From Candidatus Cloacimonadota bacterium (GTDB lineage Bacteria; Cloacimonadota; Cloacimonadia; Cloacimonadales; Cloacimonadaceae): DNA of 51,628 bases. This document shows positions 1-8,051 of the stretch, piece after piece (the first letter of the stretch is position 1; each line of letters begins with the position of its first letter). Position numbers and translations under genes: made by a program. Below the pieces are notes generated by a model. It was not told the origin of the DNA. It did no database searches and was given only the letters and a program-made list of their open reading frames with translations. The stretch spans positions 1 to 51,628 of the forward strand of contig JAEWNJ010000044.1 in the NCBI GenBank assembly GCA_023392795.1, in the 5' to 3' direction.

Positions 1-3
1 AAA

Positions 4-1338
4 TCAATCAAGTAGAAACGCCCGTTGGGCCAGGTGTTGCAGCTTGAAGAAGGCTAATCCGCTGATGTGGGGGAGATTACGCTCCATGGCCAGCTTTTGC
101 AGATCACTGAGCCTCTCTCTTTGGTAAGGCAGTTCGATCAGTTTATCGAAATGTGTTAAATCAGAATCCGCATCAAAGGATAAACGGGAACTGGCGTTGA
201 TCAGTAAATGGCAAAAGGTGGGTACTGATGGTGACAGCGAGTATCTTGTGCGTAAGTAACTAACCCGCTTGGGATTTCTTCCCCCCAGGGTGATACTATG
301 ATATCCACAGTTCATGAGTTCATTGATGAAGGCTTCCGCGCAAGCACCACTCCCGTAAATGAATATGCTATTCTCACAGCTAACCTGTAGCCGGGCAAGG
401 CTTTCCCGAAGGGCGCAGATATCGGTATTTATGCTTCGGGCATAGCAGGATAACGCGGGAATGTATTGATAGCCTTCAATGGGCACATCCCTGAAGCGAA
501 TGGTGTTGATCGCAGTGCCATCCACACCGAGTGATAATGGCAATTCACATTTCAGGGGACTGGTCACGGATAAGCCCCCGAGAACAAAATGCTGCTTCAG
601 CCACTTAACTATACTGATAGCTTCCTCGCTATCTTGGGCAGGAATTGGTAGGTAGTGGGCATCATTTCCTTGTTCCAAAAAAAAACGGTTGTAAGCTTCC
701 AGGCTGTAACTGGCGGATACCTGAGCTCCGCCAATGATGCCATAGATGGAGGAACTCTCATGGATTCCGGTTCCAGAAATTGCTTGGAATTGTGCCAAAC
801 TCAACTGCCCCGGGTATGTACTTTCTCTATCGTAGAGATAGACAGCCATCGAGGAAAAAAAGCGGTAGAGAGGTCTCTGAAACGCGGCATATGGTCCTGT
901 GACGTTGAAGATAACCCTGGGGTTGCCACTGGATTCGGTCATGGCCTGAGTTAGCAGGATTTCTTCAAAACTCTTGGCTTCAAAGACGATTTTGAGAGCA
1001 AAGAAATCTCCCGGCAGCCGGAGTAGCTGCTCAATCCGCTTTGAGTCAAAAGATTTGGTGTGAAGCGAGATGATCAGCCTCGATTTATCGACATCACCCG
1101 GAAGGCCACAGTAATCATTGTAATCAACATCAACCAATGCCCTTGTATGCAGCATCTTACGCCTGATATCAGGGTTGTCGTCTGCGCCCTTAAAAGTGAG
1201 GATGCTGTCCTCATCAAATGCGCTGAAATCGATGTTTTGAGGATCAGGACAATAATCCAGACGATACTCTGTAAGATCAGCGGCATCGACTCTGAGCAGA
1301 CTGTGTTTGTCCCTGTAAGGTACACTTAGGATGATCAT
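4..1338 (-). CDS. aroDE: Bifunctional 3-dehydroquinate dehydratase (type I) / shikimate dehydrogenase
   Basis: A 444-aa fusion predicted to catalyse steps 3 and 4 of the cytoplasmic shikimate pathway. Residues 1-170 look like a type I dehydroquinase: EYRLDY at 24-29, a His in SLH (H93) and the Schiff-base Lys in ALKIV (K116). Residues 197-444 look like shikimate dehydrogenase: catalytic Lys in SVTSPLK (K263), AINTI (N278), NTD (304-306), a dinucleotide-binding GSGACAEA (329-336) and a late Gln in KLQHLAQ. The N-terminal shikimate-binding loop keeps two Ser and the final Asn (SASYSLEAYN) but has lost the usual His and Pro, so this half is divergent. It overlaps the chorismate synthase fusion by 4 nt and is last in a six-gene minus-strand run. 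The stop TGA lies at 4-6, so the gene is complete. The fold and function of both halves are inferred from motifs. Confidence 0.85.
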   Translation of the reverse strand: MIILSVPYRDKHSLLRVDAADLTEYRLDYCPDPQNIDFSAFDEDSILTFKGADDNPDIRRKMLHTRALVDVDYNDYCGLPGDVDKSRLIISLHTKSFDSKRIEQLLRLPGDFFALKIVFEAKSFEEILLTQAMTESSGNPRVIFNVTGPYAAFQRPLYRFFSSMAVYLYDRESTYPGQLSLAQFQAISGTGIHESSSIYGIIGGAQVSASYSLEAYNRFFLEQGNDAHYLPIPAQDSEEAISIVKWLKQHFVLGGLSVTSPLKCELPLSLGVDGTAINTIRFRDVPIEGYQYIPALSCYARSINTDICALRESLARLQVSCENSIFIYGSGACAEAFINELMNCGYHSITLGGRNPKRVSYLRTRYSLSPSVPTFCHLLINASSRLSFDADSDLTHFDKLIELPYQRERLSDLQKLAMERNLPHISGLAFFKLQHLAQRAFLLD

Positions 1339-2624
1339 TGCGAGCTTTGCAATACCAGGTGCATGATCCGGTATACGATATCGTCATCCAGATCCAGTTC
1401 CCTGCCCAAATCACGGCTGCGAGCGATAATCTCTCTTTCGCGATCTTCGTCCCGGGGGCTTAGCTGATGCTCCTTCTTGAAGGCTTTTACCTGCTCTACG
1501 AGCTTCTTCCTGCGGTGTAGCAGGAGAATGAGATCTTCATCCAGTTTGTCCAGGCTTTCCCGATAGCTGCTCAGGTTAGCCTGTTCACCAGAGATAAGCT
1601 TTTGATGCTGGATGGCATCGGCCAGACAGAGCTTCAGCATGGCTTCAGCAACGGGGATCAGGCGAGGGATATGGCATACATCGTGGCGTCCCTGGATGCT
1701 GACGATATGGTCTTTTCCCGCTTTGTCTATGGTACCTTGGGGTTTGCTGACAGAGGGTACAGCCCTGACGATAAGGCGAAGGCGCAAATCGTTGCCGTTT
1801 GACACTCCAGCGTTGATCCCGCCCTGATGATTACTGAGAAAGCCAGTACTGGAGATCTGATCATTGCCAAGGGAGCCTTTCATACTCGCCAGGGCTTCAC
1901 CATCACCAAAACTGATCCCCTTTACCGATGGGATGCTGAGCATGGCTTTGGCGATGTTTGAACTGAGTTTGTCATACACCGGATCGCCCAGTCCTGCCGG
2001 CACATTCATAGCCGTCAGTTCAATAATGCCGCCAACGGAGTCTCCTTCGGCCTTCACATTGTCCAGATAGTCATAGAGTTTAGCCAGGCTGGCCTTGTCT
2101 GACCAGGCGAAGGGATTGTCTTCCCATATTCCATCTGGATCGGCTATAAATTCGCCAATCTGCAGGCAACGCGTCTCAATCGTGATGGGCTTGATGATGT
2201 CTTCGGTAAAGCTGGCGGCTATTACTCGGGTTAGGGTTTCGCGGCCGGAAGCACGTCCGCCTCCGCGGTAGTCATAGATGTGATACTTTTCGTACCAGGC
2301 AAAATCGGCATGACCTGGGCGAAACACGTTCTTGAACGCTTCATAATCCAGACTGCGGGCATCATGGTTTCGCACGACGATGCAGAGGGGCATGCCGGTG
2401 GTTTTGCCTTCAAAGACACCGCTGAGAATCTCATAATCGTCACTCTCATTGCGGGGAGTCTTGTAGGGTGTGCCGATGTTTCTCCTGGCCAGTGCGGATT
2501 TTAAGGCGTCGTGGGGAAAATCAAGATTGGGAGGGGGGCTATCGATGACCAGACCTATTGCAGGTCCGTGGGATTCGCCAAAACTCGTGAAGCCAAAGTA
2601 ACCATCAAGCTTGTTGCTTGGCAT
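1335..2624 (-). CDS. aroC: Chorismate synthase fused to a C-terminal chorismate mutase
   Basis: Residues 1-345 match chorismate synthase, the FMN-dependent enzyme making chorismate from EPSP: GESHGPAIG (16-24), ARRNIGTPYKTPRNE (46-60), FRPGHADFAW (101-110), the RGGGRASGRET block (120-130) and QGRHDVCHIPRLIPVAEAM near 311-329. Residues 350-429 look like an AroQ-type chorismate mutase helix bundle: LDKLDEDLILLLHRRKKLVE, a Lys-rich helix and a PRDEDREREII segment. A fused protein would make chorismate and convert it straight to prephenate for Phe/Tyr. Chorismate synthases usually end near 350-390 aa, so the extra helical domain is clear. The start ATG lies 20 nt inside the upstream parvulin gene, and the stop overlaps the dehydroquinase fusion by 4 nt, implying tight coupling. 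Mutase activity is inferred from sequence pattern only. Confidence 0.88.
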   Translation of the reverse strand: MPSNKLDGYFGFTSFGESHGPAIGLVIDSPPPNLDFPHDALKSALARRNIGTPYKTPRNESDDYEILSGVFEGKTTGMPLCIVVRNHDARSLDYEAFKNVFRPGHADFAWYEKYHIYDYRGGGRASGRETLTRVIAASFTEDIIKPITIETRCLQIGEFIADPDGIWEDNPFAWSDKASLAKLYDYLDNVKAEGDSVGGIIELTAMNVPAGLGDPVYDKLSSNIAKAMLSIPSVKGISFGDGEALASMKGSLGNDQISSTGFLSNHQGGINAGVSNGNDLRLRLIVRAVPSVSKPQGTIDKAGKDHIVSIQGRHDVCHIPRLIPVAEAMLKLCLADAIQHQKLISGEQANLSSYRESLDKLDEDLILLLHRRKKLVEQVKAFKKEHQLSPRDEDREREIIARSRDLGRELDLDDDIVYRIMHLVLQSSQ

Positions 2625-3429
2625 CGGTCAGAATCAGTATTTGGCTTTTGTATTCGTTATAAAGCTCGCTCAAATGGCGCATCAGGAAGTATTCACGTTC
2701 CATTTGACGGATCTGCTGAGCCAAACTGGATTGAATCTCTTCAAAGGGGACAGGTTGAGGTTTCTTGCGGTCGGTGAGCATGAGGATATGGTAGCCTTCG
2801 GAGGTGGCGAAGGGGTCGCTGATCTGATTCAAGTCAAGGGTAAAAGCCACTTGGTCTATCTCAGGGAACAGCTTGCCCTTGGGGAAAAATCCCAGATCTC
2901 CGCAACATTCGCTGGATGGGCAATCGCTGCATTCTCGGCAGTACTCTTCGAAATCTTCAGGACTGTGAATTTTGCTGCGAATGGACACTGCTTTATCGTA
3001 TGCACCCTCACCACTGATGAGGATGTGGGAACAGCGTACCATCTCTTCGCAACAGAAGCTATCCTTCTGCTCCCGGTATAACTCACGTAGCTTATCCACA
3101 GATATGTCTGGCAGGATTGGATAGATGGAATTGAGGTATTTCTTGATGATGATATTGCGTTTGAGCAGAGTCTCCATTTCCATGGCGTCCAAATCTTGCA
3201 GGCTGCCGGTGGGTAGTCCAAAAGGCTCCTCCTCATCCAGCAACTCCATCAAGGCGACGTCAAACTCTTCATCCGAAACGCTAAAGCCCATTTCCATGGC
3301 TTTTGCCAATAACAGGCAACGATCAATCAAGCGGCGTAAAGCTTGGGCGTAATCACCCCCACAGCGCATCTCACGAACCATGTCTGTGTCGCTGATCTCT
3401 ATGTTCAATACTTTGGCAATGATTTGCAT
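2605..3429 (-). CDS. Cysteine-rich cytoplasmic parvulin-type peptidyl-prolyl isomerase
   Basis: A 274-aa protein with a SurA/NifM-like layout: a helical N-terminal region, a parvulin (PpiC) domain at about residues 125-220, and a C-terminal helix. Parvulin signatures are CSHILISG, GDLGFFPKG, FTLDLNQISDPFATSEGYHI. No signal peptide or membrane segment is visible, so it should be cytoplasmic, unlike most SurA/PrsA proteins. It contains ten cysteines, including a CRECSDCPSSECC cluster (164-176) directly before GDLGFF; this could bind metal or respond to redox state. The ATG at 3429 is preferred over a TTG at 3450 because GAGGAA sits five bases before the ATG. It lies between miaA (21-nt gap) and the chorismate synthase fusion (20-nt overlap). 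Client proteins are unknown. Confidence 0.8.
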   Translation of the reverse strand: MQIIAKVLNIEISDTDMVREMRCGGDYAQALRRLIDRCLLLAKAMEMGFSVSDEEFDVALMELLDEEEPFGLPTGSLQDLDAMEMETLLKRNIIIKKYLNSIYPILPDISVDKLRELYREQKDSFCCEEMVRCSHILISGEGAYDKAVSIRSKIHSPEDFEEYCRECSDCPSSECCGDLGFFPKGKLFPEIDQVAFTLDLNQISDPFATSEGYHILMLTDRKKPQPVPFEEIQSSLAQQIRQMEREYFLMRHLSELYNEYKSQILILTDAKQQA

Positions 3430-3450
3430 GAGTTTCCTCGTTAACCTCAA

Positions 3451-4353
3451 TTATCGGGCTTCTAGTACCCTGAGAATATCTGATAAACTAATGCGGGAAT
3501 CCTCGTATGTCAAATCGAAAGTCACTTTTCGGTACCAGGTCATCTGACGCTTGGCATAGTTGCGATGGTGCTGGGCAGCCAGATCGGCGCATTCTTCAAC
3601 GCTCTGATGATCTTCAAAGTGGGCACGGAACTCTTTGTAACCCAGGCTGTTCAATCCAGGATCCTGCCAGGTGTAGCCCATGTCCAGAAGCTTCTCTATC
3701 TCAGAGAGCAAACCACGTTCCACCATCTGTGCCATTCTGGCATCAATGTTTTGATAGAGCTCTGCCCGGGGAGGGGCGATGAGGATGCGGAAGGTATCGA
3801 AAGCCTGGGATTTGTGCTGTTCTGCCCAATGCTGGGTGATGCTCTTCCCTGTGGCCTGGAAAATCTCCAGACCGCGCAGAGTCCTTTGCGGGTCATTGGA
3901 TCCGATCCTGAGGGCAAAGACGGGGTCAACGCTGTTCAATTCTTCATAAAGTGCTGGTAATCCTTCGTTTTGAAGACGGAGGTTCAGCTTCTTCCTAAGA
4001 GCAGGATCGAGCTCTGGGTGCTCAAACAAGCCTTCCAGCAAGCTTTTGATGTACATGCCTGTTCCACCGCAGAGGATGGGGATCTTGCCCCTGGCTTCCA
4101 GCCCTTCAATGATCGCCGAGGCATCCTTCACGAAGTTTCCGGCGTTGTAGCTTTGATCAGGATCCACGATATCCAGTAGATGGTGTTGTACCAGTTGTCT
4201 GGCGCTGGAATCCACTTTAGCTGTCCCGATATCGAGATACCGGTAGATTTGGCGTGAGTCGCAACTGATTATTTCCGTCTGAAGAGCTTGCGCGAGCTCC
4301 AGGGCAATGGCGCTTTTTCCTGCTCCGGTAGGGCCTTCAATGGTGATGATCAT
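3451..4353 (-). CDS. miaA: tRNA dimethylallyltransferase (tRNA A37 prenylation)
   Basis: A 300-aa enzyme, normal length for the family, that transfers a dimethylallyl group to N6 of A37 in tRNAs reading UNN codons. Visible motifs: P-loop GPTGAGKSAIALELA at the N-terminus, the substrate Asp in SCDSRQIYRYLDIGTAK (around 31-45), GGTGMYIKSLLEG near 101, the insertion domain, and the C-terminal YAKRQMTWYRK motif. The start ATG overlaps the mutL stop by 4 nt (ATGA), a pairing of mutL and miaA also common in other bacteria. It sits in the minus-strand run ending with the shikimate-pathway fusions. Confidence 0.96.
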   Translation of the reverse strand: MIITIEGPTGAGKSAIALELAQALQTEIISCDSRQIYRYLDIGTAKVDSSARQLVQHHLLDIVDPDQSYNAGNFVKDASAIIEGLEARGKIPILCGGTGMYIKSLLEGLFEHPELDPALRKKLNLRLQNEGLPALYEELNSVDPVFALRIGSNDPQRTLRGLEIFQATGKSITQHWAEQHKSQAFDTFRILIAPPRAELYQNIDARMAQMVERGLLSEIEKLLDMGYTWQDPGLNSLGYKEFRAHFEDHQSVEECADLAAQHHRNYAKRQMTWYRKVTFDLTYEDSRISLSDILRVLEAR

Positions 4354-6254
4354 ACCAGACGCTTGAACTTTTTCTCAAAATCCGTTAGTGGCATCTTTAC
4401 TATCAAAGGGCGACCATGAGGGCAGAAATAGGGTACCCTGCAGGCAAAGAGATTGTTGATCAAGCTCAGCATTTCCCTGCGCGATAGTGGGGTATTGGCT
4501 TTGATGGCGGCTTTGCAGGCAATGGATTTGGCCAGAGAATCACGAAAGTCTGCATTGATCTCGATCTCCGATTCCAGTTGTTTGAGGATCTCTACAAACA
4601 CTTTCCCGCCCTGAAAATCCCCCAATTCTGCCGGGATCTCCTCGATTACGATGGAATCACCGCTGAACTTCTTGAGTTCAAAACCTATTTTGTTGAAAAG
4701 CTCGATGTTCTGATCCACCAATTCCCGAATCTCAGAGGCGATATAGGGCGGAATGTCGATCACGATCGGCACTATTAGCTTTTGCCTCACCGCTGGTGCG
4801 CCGCCTGTGCGATGGATCAGCTTTTCGTAAAGGATACGTTCATGAGCAGCATGTTGATCGATGATCACCAGGCCATCTTCCACCTGGACAAAGATATAGG
4901 TGTTGTGCAACTGCCAGGGATTGACGTACTCTTCCTCGTTTTGCAAAAGCAGCTTGTAAGATATGCTGTCATTGGGTAAATCCGGCAGTATCTCTTGCTG
5001 TTCTGCCTTCTCGCTCACATCAGGATTTACGATCGGGATGTCGTGTCTTGGCACAGAACTCTGCTCTTCCGCTTGGCGGAAAAGGTCATCCTGATAGAGA
5101 TTTCCAAATTCCTTGCGATACTCGGCGTATTTGGGGATGGGAGTGTTGCTAACCAGAACATCGCGCTCAAAGCTGCTGGCTCTCTCAGCACTAAATGGCG
5201 GAGTAAACTTTTGCCTGGCACTGGCGAACTTTTGTTCCTCATAGCGTTTCAAGGCCCGGGAGAGGGTTTCGAAGATCAGGCTGTGAACGAGGTTGTTTTC
5301 TCTAAAGCGCACTTCACTCTTGGTGGGTGATACATTAACATCGATCTGGGTGGGGGGCACATGGATGAATAGTATGTATGGCGGGGTACTGCCTTTCATC
5401 CAGGTTCGTGTCTTCAAGATGAAGGGCTCGTAGGCACTTTTGATGCTGTGTTTTACAGTCTTGTCGTTGATAAAACGACCGTTTATGAACACATACTGGG
5501 CGTCGATGAGCTTGTCATGCCGTTCTTCCAGGCCAAGGATGTAGCCATCCACTCGATACTCGCCATTGGCGCCTGAGATCTCGATCAAGTCGTCCTGAAA
5601 GAAGCCTGCGCCAAAGATCTCGCTCATCCTGCGGTTCCGGTCTTCAGAGGCGATATAATTCAGCTTTTGACGGGAATCAGCTATAAGTTTGAAGCTTATA
5701 TTTGGGTATATTATAGCCTGATAGTGAAAGTATTTCATGATATGACGAAGCTCAACGGTCTCACTACGAAGGAACTTACGTCTTGCGGGAAGGCTCTTAA
5801 AGAGTCCTCTTACCCAGATTGTCGTTCCGGGATTTGAGGATGTCTTTTGCATATCTCTGAGCTTGCCATCGTTGATCTCAATGCGGGTGGCCACATCCAG
5901 ATTGGCACTACGGGTTACCATCGTGAAGTGCGATACGGAGGCAATGGAGGGCAGTGCTTCTCCCCTGAAGCCAAGGGAATTGATATGCACGATGTCGTCC
6001 ACGTTGCGTATCTTGCTGGTGGCATGGCTTTCCAAAGCGAGCATGGCGTCATCGGGTTCCATGCCCAGTCCGTTATCAATCACCTGGATCAGATCCTTAC
6101 CACCATTCTCCACAATCACGGTAATGGTATCGGCCTTGGCATCAATCGCGTTTTCTACCAATTCCTTGACCACTGAGGCGGGACGCTCTATCACTTCTCC
6201 GGCGGCGATTTTGTTCCTGACGTCTTCAGAGAGGATATTAATCTTCGGCATCAT
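4350..6254 (-). CDS. mutL: DNA mismatch repair protein MutL with endonuclease motif
   Basis: A 634-aa mismatch-repair protein. The N-terminal GHKL ATPase is clear: IAAGEVIERPASVVKELVEN, the Mg-binding Asn region DAKAD, DNGLGM (60-65), GFRGEALPSIASVS (95-108). The S5-like domain follows to about 335, then a linker (about 340-440) and a C-terminal dimerisation domain. That domain carries DQHAAHERILYE (466-477), fitting the DQHA(X)2E(X)4E nuclease signature, plus ACKAAIKAN (579-587) and CPHGRP (611-616). These mark the MutL class that nicks DNA itself, as in Bacillus and most bacteria lacking MutH; E. coli MutL lacks them. It starts 15 nt downstream of the nucleoside kinase and overlaps miaA by 4 nt. 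Confidence 0.97.
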   Translation of the reverse strand: MMPKINILSEDVRNKIAAGEVIERPASVVKELVENAIDAKADTITVIVENGGKDLIQVIDNGLGMEPDDAMLALESHATSKIRNVDDIVHINSLGFRGEALPSIASVSHFTMVTRSANLDVATRIEINDGKLRDMQKTSSNPGTTIWVRGLFKSLPARRKFLRSETVELRHIMKYFHYQAIIYPNISFKLIADSRQKLNYIASEDRNRRMSEIFGAGFFQDDLIEISGANGEYRVDGYILGLEERHDKLIDAQYVFINGRFINDKTVKHSIKSAYEPFILKTRTWMKGSTPPYILFIHVPPTQIDVNVSPTKSEVRFRENNLVHSLIFETLSRALKRYEEQKFASARQKFTPPFSAERASSFERDVLVSNTPIPKYAEYRKEFGNLYQDDLFRQAEEQSSVPRHDIPIVNPDVSEKAEQQEILPDLPNDSISYKLLLQNEEEYVNPWQLHNTYIFVQVEDGLVIIDQHAAHERILYEKLIHRTGGAPAVRQKLIVPIVIDIPPYIASEIRELVDQNIELFNKIGFELKKFSGDSIVIEEIPAELGDFQGGKVFVEILKQLESEIEINADFRDSLAKSIACKAAIKANTPLSRREMLSLINNLFACRVPYFCPHGRPLIVKMPLTDFEKKFKRLV

Positions 6255-6269
6255 GTTTCTCCTAATTGG

Positions 6270-7931
6270 TTAGTAGCGGAATATCGAACCGTTTGTGAAC
6301 TCCCGAATGATGGAGTTGTAGGGTACCAACGCGTCTGCGATGTCGCGGCAATGAGCCAGTATGCGCAGGAGCCGGTTTGCCTCCGTGTAAGCAGAGGAAG
6401 TGGAGGGTACACTCTGCAGCAGCTTCCAGGCATGCTTTTTCAGTACCCCCAGCTCGAAAGTGAGGCTGCTATTGAACATGTAATCGGCATTTTCCTGGTA
6501 GGGGAAGATGTTCTTTTCTTCACCTTCACGTACGTCTTTCCAGCGGATCAGGGTTTCTTCAGCAGAATATCCCCGGTATTGATGATCGCGGATAATCCTG
6601 CGTAAAAGCCGGCAATCAGTGGTCGGAATCCGATTGTGATTGTCGATATTTAGCTGATTGAGGGCGGAGATATAGATCTTGGCTTTACGGTTTTGGGGGA
6701 TGGATGCGGTCAATTCATCGTTCAAACCATGAATGCCTTCCATGATGATGACGTTGTCCTTTTCCATCTTCACATAGTTGTTACTGGGGCGCCTGATCCC
6801 GCGGGTAAAATCGTAATGCGGAAGCTCAATCTGTTCCCCGGCTAGTAATTGACTAAGCTGATGATTCAGGTGTTCCAGATCTATGGAGTGGATGGATTCA
6901 AAATCGAAATCCCCATCTTCCTTGCGCGGAGTACGATCCCGATTTAGGAAATAGTCGTCCATCCCGATTACAATCGGTTTGGCTTTGCTGGCCTGGAGTT
7001 GAACGCTAAGGCGCTTGGCAAAGGTCGTTTTACCAGAGGATGAAGGACCGGCGATCAGGATCAGCTTGACCTCTTCATGCTTCACGATATCTGCGGCTAT
7101 CTCAGCGATCTTTTTCTCATGCAGGGCTTCTTCCACGAGTATGAATCCTGATATGTCGTAGGAATCGATCTGGCGGTTGATATCATAGATATTGTGTACT
7201 CGCAGGATGTCCAGCCACTTATCGTGTTCCTGGTGCAGAGCAAACACTTTCTGGGGCAGCTTGAAGGGCTGGGCCAGCTTAATCTCGGGTCCACTCGGAA
7301 AGCGTAGAATGAAGCCCGGGGACTGATACACTATGTCAAACTCGGTGATAATCCCCGTTCTGTCGGCAAGAGGACGGACAAAGAAGTCGTAGTACTTGCC
7401 GCAACGGTAGATAGGCACACTATCGGTAAAAAGAGATTTAATGTTTCTGAGCACATCCTTGCGCCGCATAGTGTTAAAGATATCTATGGCTTCCGCGTAC
7501 TTCACATTGATCCGGTCAATGGGCAGATCACTGGCTATGATCCGCAGCATTTCTGTCTTCAGACGGGCGCAATCCTCTTCGCTAAACCGTTCGGAATTGA
7601 ACACTTCGCAAAAGAGCCCATCGCCAATGGAATGCTCAGCTACCAGGGCATGAGCTTCTCCCAGTAGAGTCTGCAGGGCTTTGGCCATTATAAAGATGGC
7701 TGAATCCTGATATATCCTGTAGCCTTCCGGATGTCGGGCTGTGATGCAATTCACCAGAGTGTCGCCATCAGGGACATAATCTTCATTGACATATTCCCGA
7801 TGCATAATTTTATAGCTCAGAACCTGCTCACGATCGATCCCTGTCCCTTTCAGGAGCTGGGATATCGGTCTGGGCTTGTCTGTTTCGATGAGACTGTGTT
7901 TTATCCCGTCTAATCTAATATCGATCTTCAT
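6270..7931 (-). CDS. Nucleoside (uridine) kinase with N-terminal TGS and tRNA-synthetase-like domains
   Basis: This 553-aa protein belongs to a family annotated as nucleoside or uridine kinase with a threonyl-tRNA synthetase-like front end. The first ~60 residues are TGS-like (ISQLLKGTGI, VNEDYVPDGDTL). Residues ~65-190 resemble the ThrRS second additional domain, with AEHSIGDGLFCEVF in place of the HxxxH site. The kinase starts near residue 280 with P-loop IAGPSSSGKTTFAKRL, then GMDDYFLNRDRTP, a DFESIHSID segment and HYDFTRG, all typical of uridine kinase. The ATG at 7931 is preferred over that at 7958 because AAGGA lies just before it and the protein then begins MKIDIRLDG. It is first in the minus-strand run. 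The natural substrate of such fused kinases is not settled. Confidence 0.85.
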   Translation of the reverse strand: MKIDIRLDGIKHSLIETDKPRPISQLLKGTGIDREQVLSYKIMHREYVNEDYVPDGDTLVNCITARHPEGYRIYQDSAIFIMAKALQTLLGEAHALVAEHSIGDGLFCEVFNSERFSEEDCARLKTEMLRIIASDLPIDRINVKYAEAIDIFNTMRRKDVLRNIKSLFTDSVPIYRCGKYYDFFVRPLADRTGIITEFDIVYQSPGFILRFPSGPEIKLAQPFKLPQKVFALHQEHDKWLDILRVHNIYDINRQIDSYDISGFILVEEALHEKKIAEIAADIVKHEEVKLILIAGPSSSGKTTFAKRLSVQLQASKAKPIVIGMDDYFLNRDRTPRKEDGDFDFESIHSIDLEHLNHQLSQLLAGEQIELPHYDFTRGIRRPSNNYVKMEKDNVIIMEGIHGLNDELTASIPQNRKAKIYISALNQLNIDNHNRIPTTDCRLLRRIIRDHQYRGYSAEETLIRWKDVREGEEKNIFPYQENADYMFNSSLTFELGVLKKHAWKLLQSVPSTSSAYTEANRLLRILAHCRDIADALVPYNSIIREFTNGSIFRY

Positions 7932-7957
7932 AGTATATCCTTGGAGTTTATGATTCA

Positions 7958-7998
7958 TTCGGGCGTCAGACAGTGATCACTGAGCGACAACGCCCGAA
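7958..7998. promoter_or_regulatory. Nested palindrome between divergent genes
   Basis: A perfect 9-bp inverted repeat (TTCGGGCGT at 7958-7966, ACGCCCGAA at 7990-7998) encloses a perfect 12-bp palindrome CAGTGATCACTG (7971-7982). The two symmetry centres differ by 1.5 bp. The element lies between the divergent starts of the nucleoside kinase (7931) and the YitT-type gene (8052). It could be an operator or a structured leader; no cognate regulator is visible. Confidence 0.5.
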
Positions 7999-8014
7999 AC
8001 TATGCAACGTAAAT

Positions 8015-8041
8015 TCGACAGGCTAATTCGTCAAGTATAAT
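8015..8041 (+). promoter_or_regulatory. Possible promoter of the YitT-type gene
   Basis: TCGACA (8015-8020, five of six matches to TTGACA) and a perfect TATAAT (8036-8041) with a short 15-bp spacer. The -10 is only 10 bp before the ATG and abuts the AGGAGA ribosome site (8043-8048), so transcription from here would give almost no leader. This weakens the call. Confidence 0.25.
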
Positions 8042-8051
8042 AGGAGATAAG

